In this document: in pieces, positions 1 through 4,413 of the stretch
How the letters are laid out: every line of letters starts with the position of its first letter
Position numbering within the stretch: the stretch's first letter is position 1
DNA from: Haloferacaceae archaeon
GTDB lineage: Archaea; Halobacteriota; Halobacteria; Halobacteriales; Haloferacaceae
Direction of reading: 5' to 3'
Assembly (NCBI GenBank): GCA_003554115.1
Contig: PWFE01000055.1
Coordinates: 1 to 5,157 of the forward strand
Length of the DNA: 5,157 nt
Notes under the pieces: generated by a model
The model's input: the letters and a program-made list of their open reading frames with translations, nothing else
Database searches by the model: none
What the model was told of the DNA's origin: nothing
Translations under genes and position numbers: made by a program

Positions 1-178
1 CGTCGAGTTCGATTCCGTGGCGGTCAGTATCGGTAATATCGTCGACATCACGCGCGCCGGCGTAAACTGTCGCGCCGTGGTCGACGAGCCCGTCAGCAAT
101 CCGTTTGCCAATTCCACGTGTTGCGCCACTCACCAGTGCGACCTGTCCATCCAGAGAGTCATACAGCGGAACGTCCAT
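1..178 (-). CDS. Short-chain dehydrogenase/reductase (SDR), N-terminal part only
   Basis: The minus strand from the ATG at 178 encodes 59 residues before the frame leaves the window, so about three quarters of a normal 240-280 residue SDR is missing. The visible part is the first beta-alpha-beta unit of a Rossmann fold. It has the dinucleotide-binding glycine motif SGATRGIG at residues 17-24 (Ser replaces the usual Thr), preceded by the typical LDGQVALV strand. An Arg ends the second strand (AGAR, residues 40-43); known SDRs with Arg here tend to prefer NADP(H), so that preference is inferred. The active-site Ser, Tyr and Lys lie outside the window, and the substrate cannot be named. The gene follows the DUF2892 gene on the same strand after 42 nt. 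No clear Shine-Dalgarno or TATA core precedes the start, so co-transcription with that gene is plausible. The family call is firm. Confidence 0.88.
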   Translation of the reverse strand, partial: MDVPLYDSLDGQVALVSGATRGIGKRIADGLVDHGATVYAGARDVDDITDTDRHGIELD

Positions 179-220
179 ACAGCAAGGTGGTTTGGCACCG
201 ACAGGAAAGCATCGATCCGG

Positions 221-442
221 TCACGACTTGACTGGGCAACGGTCAATACCCAGCGCGCGATACAGCAGACAGCGACGGGTCGATCCCTCAATAATGAGCA
301 CTGCGGCGATGATGGCAGCACCGATATCACTTATGAGTGGAACCGTGGTATAACCGAGCACCGATGCTGCGGTGACGAACGCCAGCAGCACCCCGGCGGC
401 GACTCTGAGACGCGCATCAAACGGGCCGACGTTCCGATCCAT
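221..442 (-). CDS. DUF2892 (YgaP-type) two-helix membrane protein
   Basis: This encodes a 73-residue membrane protein. It opens with MDRNVGPFDARLR, the 'KNVG.xD+xxR' signature that begins DUF2892 proteins. Two hydrophobic helices follow at about residues 14-32 and 36-52. The tail, residues 58-70 (C58, LLYRALGIDRC with C69, P70), matches the conserved 'CPLYxLLGIxTCP' ending of the family. The length is typical of stand-alone members. In bacteria the domain is often fused to or next to rhodanese domains (YgaP), where it anchors a sulfur-transfer enzyme in the membrane. No rhodanese is visible here, so the role is open. The ATG at 442 is chosen because it starts exactly at the family signature. 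A TATT core (minus strand, 470-467) lies 25-28 nt upstream, which suits a leaderless transcript. A GGAGG at 457-461 (minus strand) is 13 nt from the start, rather far for a ribosome site. Confidence 0.88.
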   Translation of the reverse strand: MDRNVGPFDARLRVAAGVLLAFVTAASVLGYTTVPLISDIGAAIIAAVLIIEGSTRRCLLYRALGIDRCPVKS

Positions 443-464
443 ACGTCTGTGTCGACCTCCGAGC

Positions 465-471
465 CCAATAG
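465..471 (-). promoter_or_regulatory. Candidate TATA core for the DUF2892 gene
   Basis: On the minus strand this reads CTATTGG. Its TATT sits 25-28 nt before the ATG at 442, the distance expected when transcription starts at or next to the start codon. The same heptamer occurs at the same distance before the CinA-type gene (2459-2465). Seven bases are too few for certainty; the shared spacing is the main support. Confidence 0.35.
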
Positions 472-480
472 TTCTCCTGT

Positions 481-657
481 GTGCGTTTGTATTCGGCCGA
501 GCAGGCCGAAGACGCCAACGCGGCAGTCGACCGGCTTTGGGTCAGTGGGAATGACGAGTTCGAAGCAGTCGACGCACTAGTGAACTGGATGCATTTTGTT
601 TGCATGTGTTTTATTTTCTTCATACAACAATCCGGCCGAAACATTATGCCGGTATAG
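481..657 (+). pseudogene. Short coding-like remnant or small unknown protein
   Basis: A frame open from a GTG at 481 to the TAG at 655 would give 58 residues. The first part, about 493-585, looks like haloarchaeal coding DNA. It reads SAEQAEDANAAVDRLWV and then SGNDEFEAVDALVN, is acidic and Ala-rich, with G or C at most third positions. After about 586 the composition changes sharply to T-rich DNA and the frame reads an improbable Cys/Phe/Met-rich tail (WMHFVCMCFIFF). A TAG at 469-471 closes the frame upstream, and no Shine-Dalgarno or convincing TATA core precedes the GTG. I read it as the remnant of a gene that has lost its start and its true end. A real small protein using GTG is the alternative. 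I do not recognise the family. Confidence 0.3.
593..620 (+). terminator. T-rich candidate terminator
   Basis: The plus strand carries several T runs in under 30 bases (TTTTGTTT, then TTTTATTTTCTT), in contrast to the GC-rich surroundings. Archaeal intrinsic termination depends mainly on such oligo-T tracts. The position, after the coding-like remnant and before the PfpI-like gene's own leader, fits termination of a transcript coming from the left. No strong stem precedes it beyond a 5-bp ATGCA/TGCAT pair. Confidence 0.35.
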
Positions 658-699
658 ACACTCTTCCGATGTACAGTTGGATATTGGTCGGTCGGGATC

Positions 700-718
700 G
701 ACGTGGACAACACACGTC
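700..718. repeat. Inverted repeat in the leader/promoter of the PfpI-like gene
   Basis: This is a perfect 6-bp inverted repeat, GACGTG at 700-705 and CACGTC at 713-718, with 7 nt between the arms. Its centre is 45 nt before the ATG at 754. If the ATATT at 681-685 is the TATA core, transcription would start near 710, inside the repeat, which is a usual place for a repressor operator. It could also form a hairpin in the 5' leader. A 6-bp arm can arise by chance in GTCGAC-rich DNA. Confidence 0.3.
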
Positions 719-742
719 CGTACCGTCTGTTTGTATTCCAAC

Positions 743-748
743 GGTGAT
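743..748 (+). promoter_or_regulatory. Shine-Dalgarno site of the PfpI-like gene
   Basis: GGTGAT matches six bases of the haloarchaeal anti-Shine-Dalgarno complement (GGAGGTGAT) and ends 5 nt before the ATG at 754. It supports that start codon. It also suggests this gene has a real 5' leader, unlike most other genes in the window, which appear leaderless. Confidence 0.55.
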
Positions 749-753
749 CCGAT

Positions 754-1287
754 ATGAAACTGGAAAACAACCGAATCGCCATGCTGGTCGGACCGGGATT
801 CGAGGACTTGGAGTTCTGGGCCGTCTACATGCGGATGAAAGAAGAAGGCGCAGAAATCGACGTCGTCGGTACGGACGCTGACGTAGAGTACACCGGAAAG
901 AGTGGGGGTCTTACCGCCGAGGCCGAACTTGCGGCCGCGGAGGTCGACCCAGCGGCAGTTGATGCAGTCTTGGTCCCCGGCGGCTGGACGCCGGACAAGA
1001 TTCGGCGTGACCAGTCTGTGCTCGACCTCGTCGAAGATGTCTACGAGGCCGACAAAGTTATTGGAATGATCTGTCATGCCGGATTAGTCGGCATTTCGGC
1101 TGGCATTGTCGAGGGCTCGGACGCGACGGGGTCATTCGGCATCAAAGACGACCTCATCAACGCCGGTGCAAGTTGGGTCGACGAACCGGCGTTCCGCGAC
1201 GGCAACATCGTCTGGGGACGCGTGGTCGAGGACATTCCCGATTACTGTCCTGTCTTGGTGGACACACTGGCCGAACACTCTGCCTAG
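754..1287 (+). CDS. DJ-1/PfpI family protein (class I glutamine amidotransferase-like fold)
   Basis: This is a complete 177-residue single-domain protein of the usual PfpI length (about 165-180). Seen in the sequence are the GPGFEDLE motif at residues 13-20 with Glu17, the PGG turn at 75-77, and the nucleophile elbow ICHAG at 106-110 with Cys107 and His108. The GIKDDLINAGASWVD segment at 129-143 aligns with the same stretch of archaeal PfpI/PH1704. In that family the Cys, the next His and an acidic residue form the active site, with oligomers bringing in residues from a neighbour. Members have been described as proteases or as glyoxalase/deglycase enzymes, and the deglycase role is disputed, so only a stress-related hydrolase-like role is inferred. 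The segment after the conserved strand reads IVWGRVVED rather than the common 'TSR.P.DL', so substrate choice may differ. A Shine-Dalgarno site lies 5 nt before the ATG. The protein is cytoplasmic, with no signal peptide. Confidence 0.93.
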   Translation: MKLENNRIAMLVGPGFEDLEFWAVYMRMKEEGAEIDVVGTDADVEYTGKSGGLTAEAELAAAEVDPAAVDAVLVPGGWTPDKIRRDQSVLDLVEDVYEADKVIGMICHAGLVGISAGIVEGSDATGSFGIKDDLINAGASWVDEPAFRDGNIVWGRVVEDIPDYCPVLVDTLAEHSA

Positions 1288-1322
1288 AAACCGTTTCTAC
1301 AGCTATCCTGCTGTATCAGCAG
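1285..1322 (+). terminator. Two tandem perfect hairpins after the PfpI-like gene
   Basis: Two adjacent perfect stem-loops begin at the stop codon. The first is TAGAAA-CCG-TTTCTA (1285-1299), which includes the TAG stop itself. The second is CTGCTG-TAT-CAGCAG (1308-1322). Both have 6-bp arms and 3-nt loops. An ACAGC/GCTGT pairing (1299-1303 with 1310-1314) could compete with the second. No T run follows, so a classic intrinsic terminator is not evident. RNA 3'-end stabilisation or processing is the alternative. Confidence 0.4.
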
Positions 1323-1576
1323 TCGATCTCTGCAACAGCTCAACAGGATCACAGACGGATATACAAGACTCAGGATACAACTCATTCACCAGCATCCGCG
1401 CCACTGAGATGAGCGCGGTTCGCAGACGGCAAGGCCACCGGACAAGCCATTATATGGTAGTCTTCGACGTCTTACAGACCAGATCTTTCGAGTAGAGTTA
1501 TAGAAAAATTACATATGCACTACCAGTATCGGGGACACACTGAGGTTTATAACATATTCGAACAGACAGTCTATCA
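1288..1576. other. 289-bp intergenic region with possible structured RNA
   Basis: I see no convincing gene on either strand. From left to right it holds the tandem hairpins that begin in the preceding stop codon, then a GC-rich stem CCGCGC/GCGCGG (1396-1401 with 1413-1418, 11-nt loop). A TATA-like ATTATATGG (about 1450-1457) has only a 13-codon frame after it. An AT-rich stretch follows, and the strong TATA box of the next gene ends the region. Its length and structure would allow a small RNA, but nothing here matches an RNA family I recognise. Confidence 0.4.
1546..1552 (+). promoter_or_regulatory. TATA box of the GAF membrane protein gene
   Basis: TTTATAA is a near-ideal haloarchaeal TATA box. 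It spans 25-31 nt upstream of the ATG at 1577, so transcription should start at or within a few bases of the start codon. No Shine-Dalgarno motif lies between, consistent with a leaderless mRNA. The preceding CACTGAGG occupies the TFB-recognition position. Confidence 0.65.
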
Positions 1577-2443
1577 ATGCAGTACAGACCGGTTATCGGT
1601 GGTGGGTTGGTGATCGCGGGGCTGTTACTCGCCGGTATCCAACTGCTGCAGTTGACACAACTGCCGGGACCATCGACCACCCTCGTGTTCAACACGCTGC
1701 CGTTCGTTCTCGTGGCGGCTGCAATCAGCTACACCGGTCTGACGATCACCCGTGATGAGACGTTTGAGGCGTATGCGACGCTCATTGTTTCGTGGGGCGT
1801 TGGCAGTGCGATCGGTTTCGTCGCCGTTTTCGTTCTCGTCACCGGCACCGCCGAGCAAGCCGGGGGGACCCTGCTGTTGGGAGCCGTCGACGCCGGGACG
1901 GCTGGCGGACTTGCCGGCCTGCTGATCGGGCTGTACGACGCGAAAACCCGCCAGACACTGTCGACCGTCGAAGCGTTTGCCGACAAACTCGACGGGCTGA
2001 ACCAGTACGGCAAAGTGTTGAATCAGTCGACCGATATCGAATCGATCAGCGCGCTGTGTATCGAGGTTATCGAGTTCGTCTTGGGTGGTGACGGTGCGAT
2101 GTTTGTCGTTGGCGACGAGCAGTTCGAACCGCTGAGTTCGACACTGACCGAGGTCGATGCCGCAACAGTCGACCGGGCGGCGACAGCGATGACCGGCCGT
2201 GAGCCGCTTGAGACTGTCACCGAGAGCGAGGGATTCACCGAGATCCGATCGGGAGACGCGGGGACGACACTCGGTGTGCAGATTCCATACGGAGAGGAGA
2301 CGGCGGTGTTGTTTGCCGTGTTTTTCGATCTCGACGAGCCCGACGAGGAGACAGTCGATCTGCTTGAGATTCTGGCTGCGCACGTCGCGACCGCACTGTC
2401 GTCGGTCGAACACCGCCAGCCAACAGACCAGCCGTTCGTCTAA
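1577..2443 (+). CDS. Four-helix membrane protein with cytoplasmic GAF domain, no output domain
   Basis: This 288-residue protein has two parts. The N-terminal part has four hydrophobic helices at about residues 6-26, 36-57, 66-89 and 98-120, with no cleavable signal peptide. A short linker (about 121-143, LYDAKTRQTLSTVEAFADKL) would continue from helix 4 into the cytoplasm. The rest, about 145-280, looks like a GAF domain. It has the helix ESISALCIEVIEFVLGGDGA, the strand MFVV, a late VQIPYG...AVLFAVFF strand pair, and the closing DEETVDLLEILAAHVATALS helix typical of haloarchaeal GAF domains. GAF domains bind small ligands or mediate dimerisation, and in haloarchaea they usually precede a histidine kinase or HTH domain. 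Here the protein ends eight residues after the last helix, with no HisKA, ATPase or DNA-binding region. The following 44 nt do not extend it in another frame. It may be an accessory sensor or a kinase that lost its catalytic half. Ligand and partner are unknown. Confidence 0.8.
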   Translation: MQYRPVIGGGLVIAGLLLAGIQLLQLTQLPGPSTTLVFNTLPFVLVAAAISYTGLTITRDETFEAYATLIVSWGVGSAIGFVAVFVLVTGTAEQAGGTLLLGAVDAGTAGGLAGLLIGLYDAKTRQTLSTVEAFADKLDGLNQYGKVLNQSTDIESISALCIEVIEFVLGGDGAMFVVGDEQFEPLSSTLTEVDAATVDRAATAMTGREPLETVTESEGFTEIRSGDAGTTLGVQIPYGEETAVLFAVFFDLDEPDEETVDLLEILAAHVATALSSVEHRQPTDQPFV

Positions 2444-2458
2444 CCCGAGACAGAAGGG

Positions 2459-2465
2459 CTATTGG
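2459..2465 (+). promoter_or_regulatory. Candidate TATA core for the CinA-type gene
   Basis: CTATTGG here places TATT 25-28 nt before the ATG at 2488. The same heptamer occurs at the same distance from the DUF2892 start. It lies in the 44-nt gap after the GAF gene and would allow the CinA-type gene its own leaderless transcript, although read-through from the GAF gene is also possible. Confidence 0.35.
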
Positions 2466-2487
2466 CTCACCAGCCGACCAACAGATA

Positions 2488-3252
2488 ATGGAGACTGCCC
2501 TGCTGACGGTCGGCGATGAGCTGCTGTCGGGTGATACGCTCAACACGAACGCCAACTGGCTTGCCGCCCAGTTGACCGACCGCGGGGTACGGGTGGCGCG
2601 GATTCTTTCGGTGGCCGACGACCACCACGAGATCACAACCCATGTCGACGAGTACAGCGAGCTGTTCGACCGAGTGATCGTCACCGGTGGGATCGGTGGG
2701 ACACCCGACGACATGACGATGCAAGCAGTTGCCGCCGCCTTCGACCGTGAGTTGGTCGCCACCGAACTCACACGCCAGTCTGTCAACCAGCGGCTGGCCG
2801 AACTCGAAGCCCGAATGCCGGACCGTGAGTTGGCCGTCGACCGCGAGACAGAGGCGGCGATTCCAGACGGGAGTCGACCACTGCTTAACGAGACTGGCCT
2901 CGCACCCGGCTGTGTGATCGAGAACGTCTACGTCTTGCCGGGGATTCCGGGCGAGCTCAAAGCGATGTTCAACAGCGTCGCCACGGAGTTCAACGGCAAT
3001 CGGCAGTCGACATTCCTGTACACAATCGAACCAGAGGCCAACATCGTCCCAGCACTCGAAGCCGCGATGGACGAGTTTGCGGTGACCGTCGGCTGTTATC
3101 CGGACCGCGAGGCCGACCACAACCGGCTGAAAATCACTGCAACCGATGAGTCGACGCTGGCCAACGCGGCCGACTGGCTGCTGTCGACAATCAATGCCAG
3201 CGAAACACCTGTCTCGCGCAACTGGACGACCGACGAACAGTCGGCCGAATAA
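2488..3252 (+). CDS. CinA N-terminal-type molybdopterin-binding (MoCF) domain protein
   Basis: This 254-residue protein matches COG1058. It opens with VGDELLSGDTLNTNANWLA (residues 8-26), the counterpart of 'IGtELLlGqivNTNaqyLa'. The motif TGGIGGTPDDMT at 66-77 corresponds to the family's 'TGGlGPThDDiT' nucleotide/cofactor site. PLLNETGLAPGC (131-142) and YVLPGIPGELKAMF (148-161) complete the MoCF fold. The remainder, about 162-254, is the smaller trailing region of archaeal members. The C-terminal nicotinamide-nucleotide deamidase domain of bacterial CinA is absent, as is usual in archaea. Related proteins hydrolyse ADP-ribose or FAD-type pyrophosphates, so a nucleotide-processing role is inferred but the substrate is not shown. 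The ATG at 2488 is supported by the motif lying directly at the N-terminus. The gene lies 44 nt after the GAF gene and 30 nt before a zinc-ribbon gene on the same strand. The protein is cytoplasmic. Confidence 0.9.
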   Translation: METALLTVGDELLSGDTLNTNANWLAAQLTDRGVRVARILSVADDHHEITTHVDEYSELFDRVIVTGGIGGTPDDMTMQAVAAAFDRELVATELTRQSVNQRLAELEARMPDRELAVDRETEAAIPDGSRPLLNETGLAPGCVIENVYVLPGIPGELKAMFNSVATEFNGNRQSTFLYTIEPEANIVPALEAAMDEFAVTVGCYPDREADHNRLKITATDESTLANAADWLLSTINASETPVSRNWTTDEQSAE

Positions 3253-3258
3253 GCTTAC
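3252..3258 (+). promoter_or_regulatory. Candidate TATA core for the small zinc-ribbon gene
   Basis: AGCTTAC overlaps the end of the CinA-type stop codon and puts TTAC 25-28 nt before the ATG at 3283. The identical heptamer precedes the convergent SDR gene at the same distance (minus strand, 4229-4223). It fits a leaderless start and supports the small gene being real. Confidence 0.35.
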
Positions 3259-3282
3259 CTTCTTCGCAGCCAAAATCACCAT

Positions 3283-3459
3283 ATGTCTACCGAAGGCCGC
3301 TACTGTCGACAGTGTGGCAGCGAACTTATGCCAACGGTAATCGCCAGCGAGCAGCGGGCCTGTTGTCTGAACGCGACGACGATTGCCGGTGTCTGTCCGA
3401 CTCACGGCCCGCTTGGCCCGCACGACGTCGTCGAGTCAGTCGACGAGCCAGACCAGTAG
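3283..3459 (+). CDS. Small zinc-ribbon protein, 58 residues
   Basis: An ATG at 3283 opens a 58-residue frame ending at the TAG at 3457-3459. The protein has a CRQCG knuckle (Cys8, Cys11), a Cys27-Cys28 pair and a CPTHG knuckle (Cys38, His41), followed by a short acidic tail (VVESVDEPDQ). The two knuckles resemble the paired CPxCG-type motifs of the many tiny zinc-finger proteins of haloarchaea. One zinc held by Cys8, Cys11, Cys38 and His41 is the likely arrangement, with Cys27 or Cys28 as alternative ligands. Codon use matches its neighbours. It begins 30 nt after the CinA-type gene, with a candidate TATA core at the leaderless distance. Its stop lies one base from the stop of the convergent SDR gene. 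Partner and role are unknown. RNA, DNA or protein binding are all possible for such domains. Confidence 0.75.
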   Translation: MSTEGRYCRQCGSELMPTVIASEQRACCLNATTIAGVCPTHGPLGPHDVVESVDEPDQ

Positions 3460-3460
3460 C

Positions 3461-4198
3461 TCAGAAGTTGTCGGCAAACTTATCGCGTCGGTTGATATCG
3501 ATCTCGCTGAGCGACGAGTGCTCGCGGGAGACCGCAAACAGGATTGCTTCGGCGACTTCGTGTGGCTCGCTTGCCTCGCCTTGCTTGAAAACCTCCTCGA
3601 ACGCCCGGCCGTCGGTCGCCTGAAACTCCGAGCGCACTTCGGCGGGGTTGATGACAGTGACGCCGACGCCGTCGTCGCCGACCTGGGCGGCCACGCTTTT
3701 TGCGAAGCCACGAGTCCACCATTTCGAGGCCGCATACACTGGGTTGAACGAGCGGGGGTACTGGCCGGCAAAGCTCCCGAGAAAGACGAGATGACCCTCG
3801 CGTTCACGGACGTGCGGAATGGCTGCCCGCGTCGCATAGAACACACCGTCGACGTTCGTCTCCTGCATGGTTTCGTACTCGGCGGTCGAGAGATCGGCGA
3901 CCTCGCTGCCACGCGAGAGGCCGGCGTTGTTGATTAGGATGTCTATGCCGCCGAACGTCTCGACTGTCTCGTCGATGAGTTGGTCGACTGTTGACTCCTC
4001 TCGCACGTTCGTTGGGACAACGAGCGTCTCGCCGTCGTGGGTCGACAACTCGGTCGCAAGCGCTTCGAGTCGGTCTTCACTGCGAGCCGCCAGAACGACG
4101 TTCGCCCCGGCAGCCGAAAGCTGTCTGACTGTTTCAGCACCGATTCCTGCGCTTGCCCCAGTCACGATAGTCGTCTGGCCGTCGAGTGAGATGTTCAT
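3461..4198 (-). CDS. SDR family NAD(P)-dependent oxidoreductase
   Basis: This is a complete classical SDR of 245 residues. It has the cofactor motif TGASAGIG at 13-20, LAARSEDR at 36-43 with Arg39 suggesting NADP(H), and NNAG at 90-93. The active-site set is Asn115, Ser142 (FLGSFAG), Tyr155 and Lys159 (YAASK). INPAEVRSEF follows as the usual post-catalytic 'PG.v.T' region, with PAEV in place of PG.V. Asn64 stands where many SDRs have the adenine-contacting Asp (TNV rather than DV). The substrate is not predictable; many such enzymes reduce ketones or oxidise alcohols in the cytoplasm. A GTG nine bases further out (4207) is also in frame. I prefer the ATG at 4198 because a TTAC core lies 25-28 nt before it and the protein then starts just before the LDGQ strand. 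The gene converges on the zinc-ribbon gene with one base between stops. Confidence 0.93.
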   Translation of the reverse strand: MNISLDGQTTIVTGASAGIGAETVRQLSAAGANVVLAARSEDRLEALATELSTHDGETLVVPTNVREESTVDQLIDETVETFGGIDILINNAGLSRGSEVADLSTAEYETMQETNVDGVFYATRAAIPHVREREGHLVFLGSFAGQYPRSFNPVYAASKWWTRGFAKSVAAQVGDDGVGVTVINPAEVRSEFQATDGRAFEEVFKQGEASEPHEVAEAILFAVSREHSSLSEIDINRRDKFADNF

Positions 4199-4413
4199 AC
4201 CTAACACGTCGGCTCATTGCCTGTAAGCTGTTCTGAAGGCTGCAGATCTACCGGTTGTGAGGTGACTGATCAGCGACGATCCGTAGAAATTCTATATAGC
4301 GACATACGATTTACTTGTTCAGAATCGACCGTCGGTACTGTTGACTGCTTATCAAATTTACCTGACAACGAGCATCCAAGCACTGAAATCTACGGCAACC
4401 CACCAGCCAATCA
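4199..4413. other. Divergent promoter region between SDR and BtpA genes
   Basis: This 215-bp stretch separates two divergently transcribed genes and is more AT-rich than its flanks. It contains the SDR promoter candidate, a perfect 8-bp palindrome CTGATCAG (4266-4273), and two AT-rich TATA-like stretches on the plus strand: TTCTATATAG (4290-4299) and CAAATTTAC (4353-4361). Either could serve the BtpA gene with a leader of roughly 30-95 nt. Neither sits at the leaderless distance, and no Shine-Dalgarno site precedes the BtpA start. No gene is seen inside. Confidence 0.4.
4223..4229 (-). promoter_or_regulatory. Candidate TATA core for the SDR gene
   Basis: On the minus strand this reads AGCTTAC, with TTAC 25-28 nt before the ATG at 4198. 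It is the same heptamer, at the same distance, as before the zinc-ribbon gene. No Shine-Dalgarno motif is seen, so a leaderless transcript is inferred. It favours the ATG at 4198 over the GTG at 4207. Confidence 0.35.

Larger units (their letters stand above)
443..753. other. 311-bp intergenic region between DUF2892 and PfpI-like genes
   Basis: No well-supported intact gene lies here. The segment holds the DUF2892 promoter candidate (465-471), a coding-like remnant (481-657) that changes character near 586, and a T-rich plus-strand stretch (593-620). That stretch includes an ATGCA/TGCAT inverted repeat (589-605) and tracts TTTTGTTT and TTTTATTTTC. Oligo-T tracts are how archaeal RNA polymerase commonly terminates, so it may end plus-strand transcription from the left. 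The last 100 bp carry the leader of the PfpI-like gene: an ATATT core (681-685), an inverted repeat (700-718) and a ribosome site (743-748). Confidence 0.5.

Noticed and set aside
17..580. Long plus-strand frame across the left part of the window
   Set aside because: It runs antisense to both the SDR fragment and the DUF2892 gene, and its product is low-quality, Arg/Ser/Thr-rich sequence.
577..1077. Open minus-strand frame overlapping the PfpI-like gene and its leader
   Set aside because: It is antisense to a clear PfpI coding sequence, crosses a T-rich non-coding stretch and is Cys/His-rich without a zinc-site pattern.
1625..2413. Long open frame on the minus strand opposite the GAF gene
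   Set aside because: It mirrors the coding strand and its product is Arg/Gln/Cys-rich with no recognisable domain. The plus strand encodes clear membrane helices, a GAF-like domain and has a TATA box.
2467..3423. Very long open frame on the minus strand opposite the CinA-type gene (318 codons)
   Set aside because: It is a shadow frame produced by high-GC codon bias. The plus-strand frame carries all the CinA/MoCF motifs, and the antisense product has no family features.
3383..3937. Open plus-strand frame opposite the SDR gene
   Set aside because: The minus strand contains every SDR motif with intact active site. The plus-strand product looks superficially protein-like only because of GTC/GAC symmetry.
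1..4198. Two SDR genes as a recent duplication
   Set aside because: The overlapping N-terminal stretches share only the general SDR pattern (LDGQ, glycine motif, Arg after strand two) and differ at most other positions.
4266..4273. CTGATCAG palindrome between the SDR and BtpA genes as an operator
   Set aside because: An 8-bp palindrome is expected by chance at this scale and it is not positioned at either predicted promoter. It is recorded only as part of the intergenic description.
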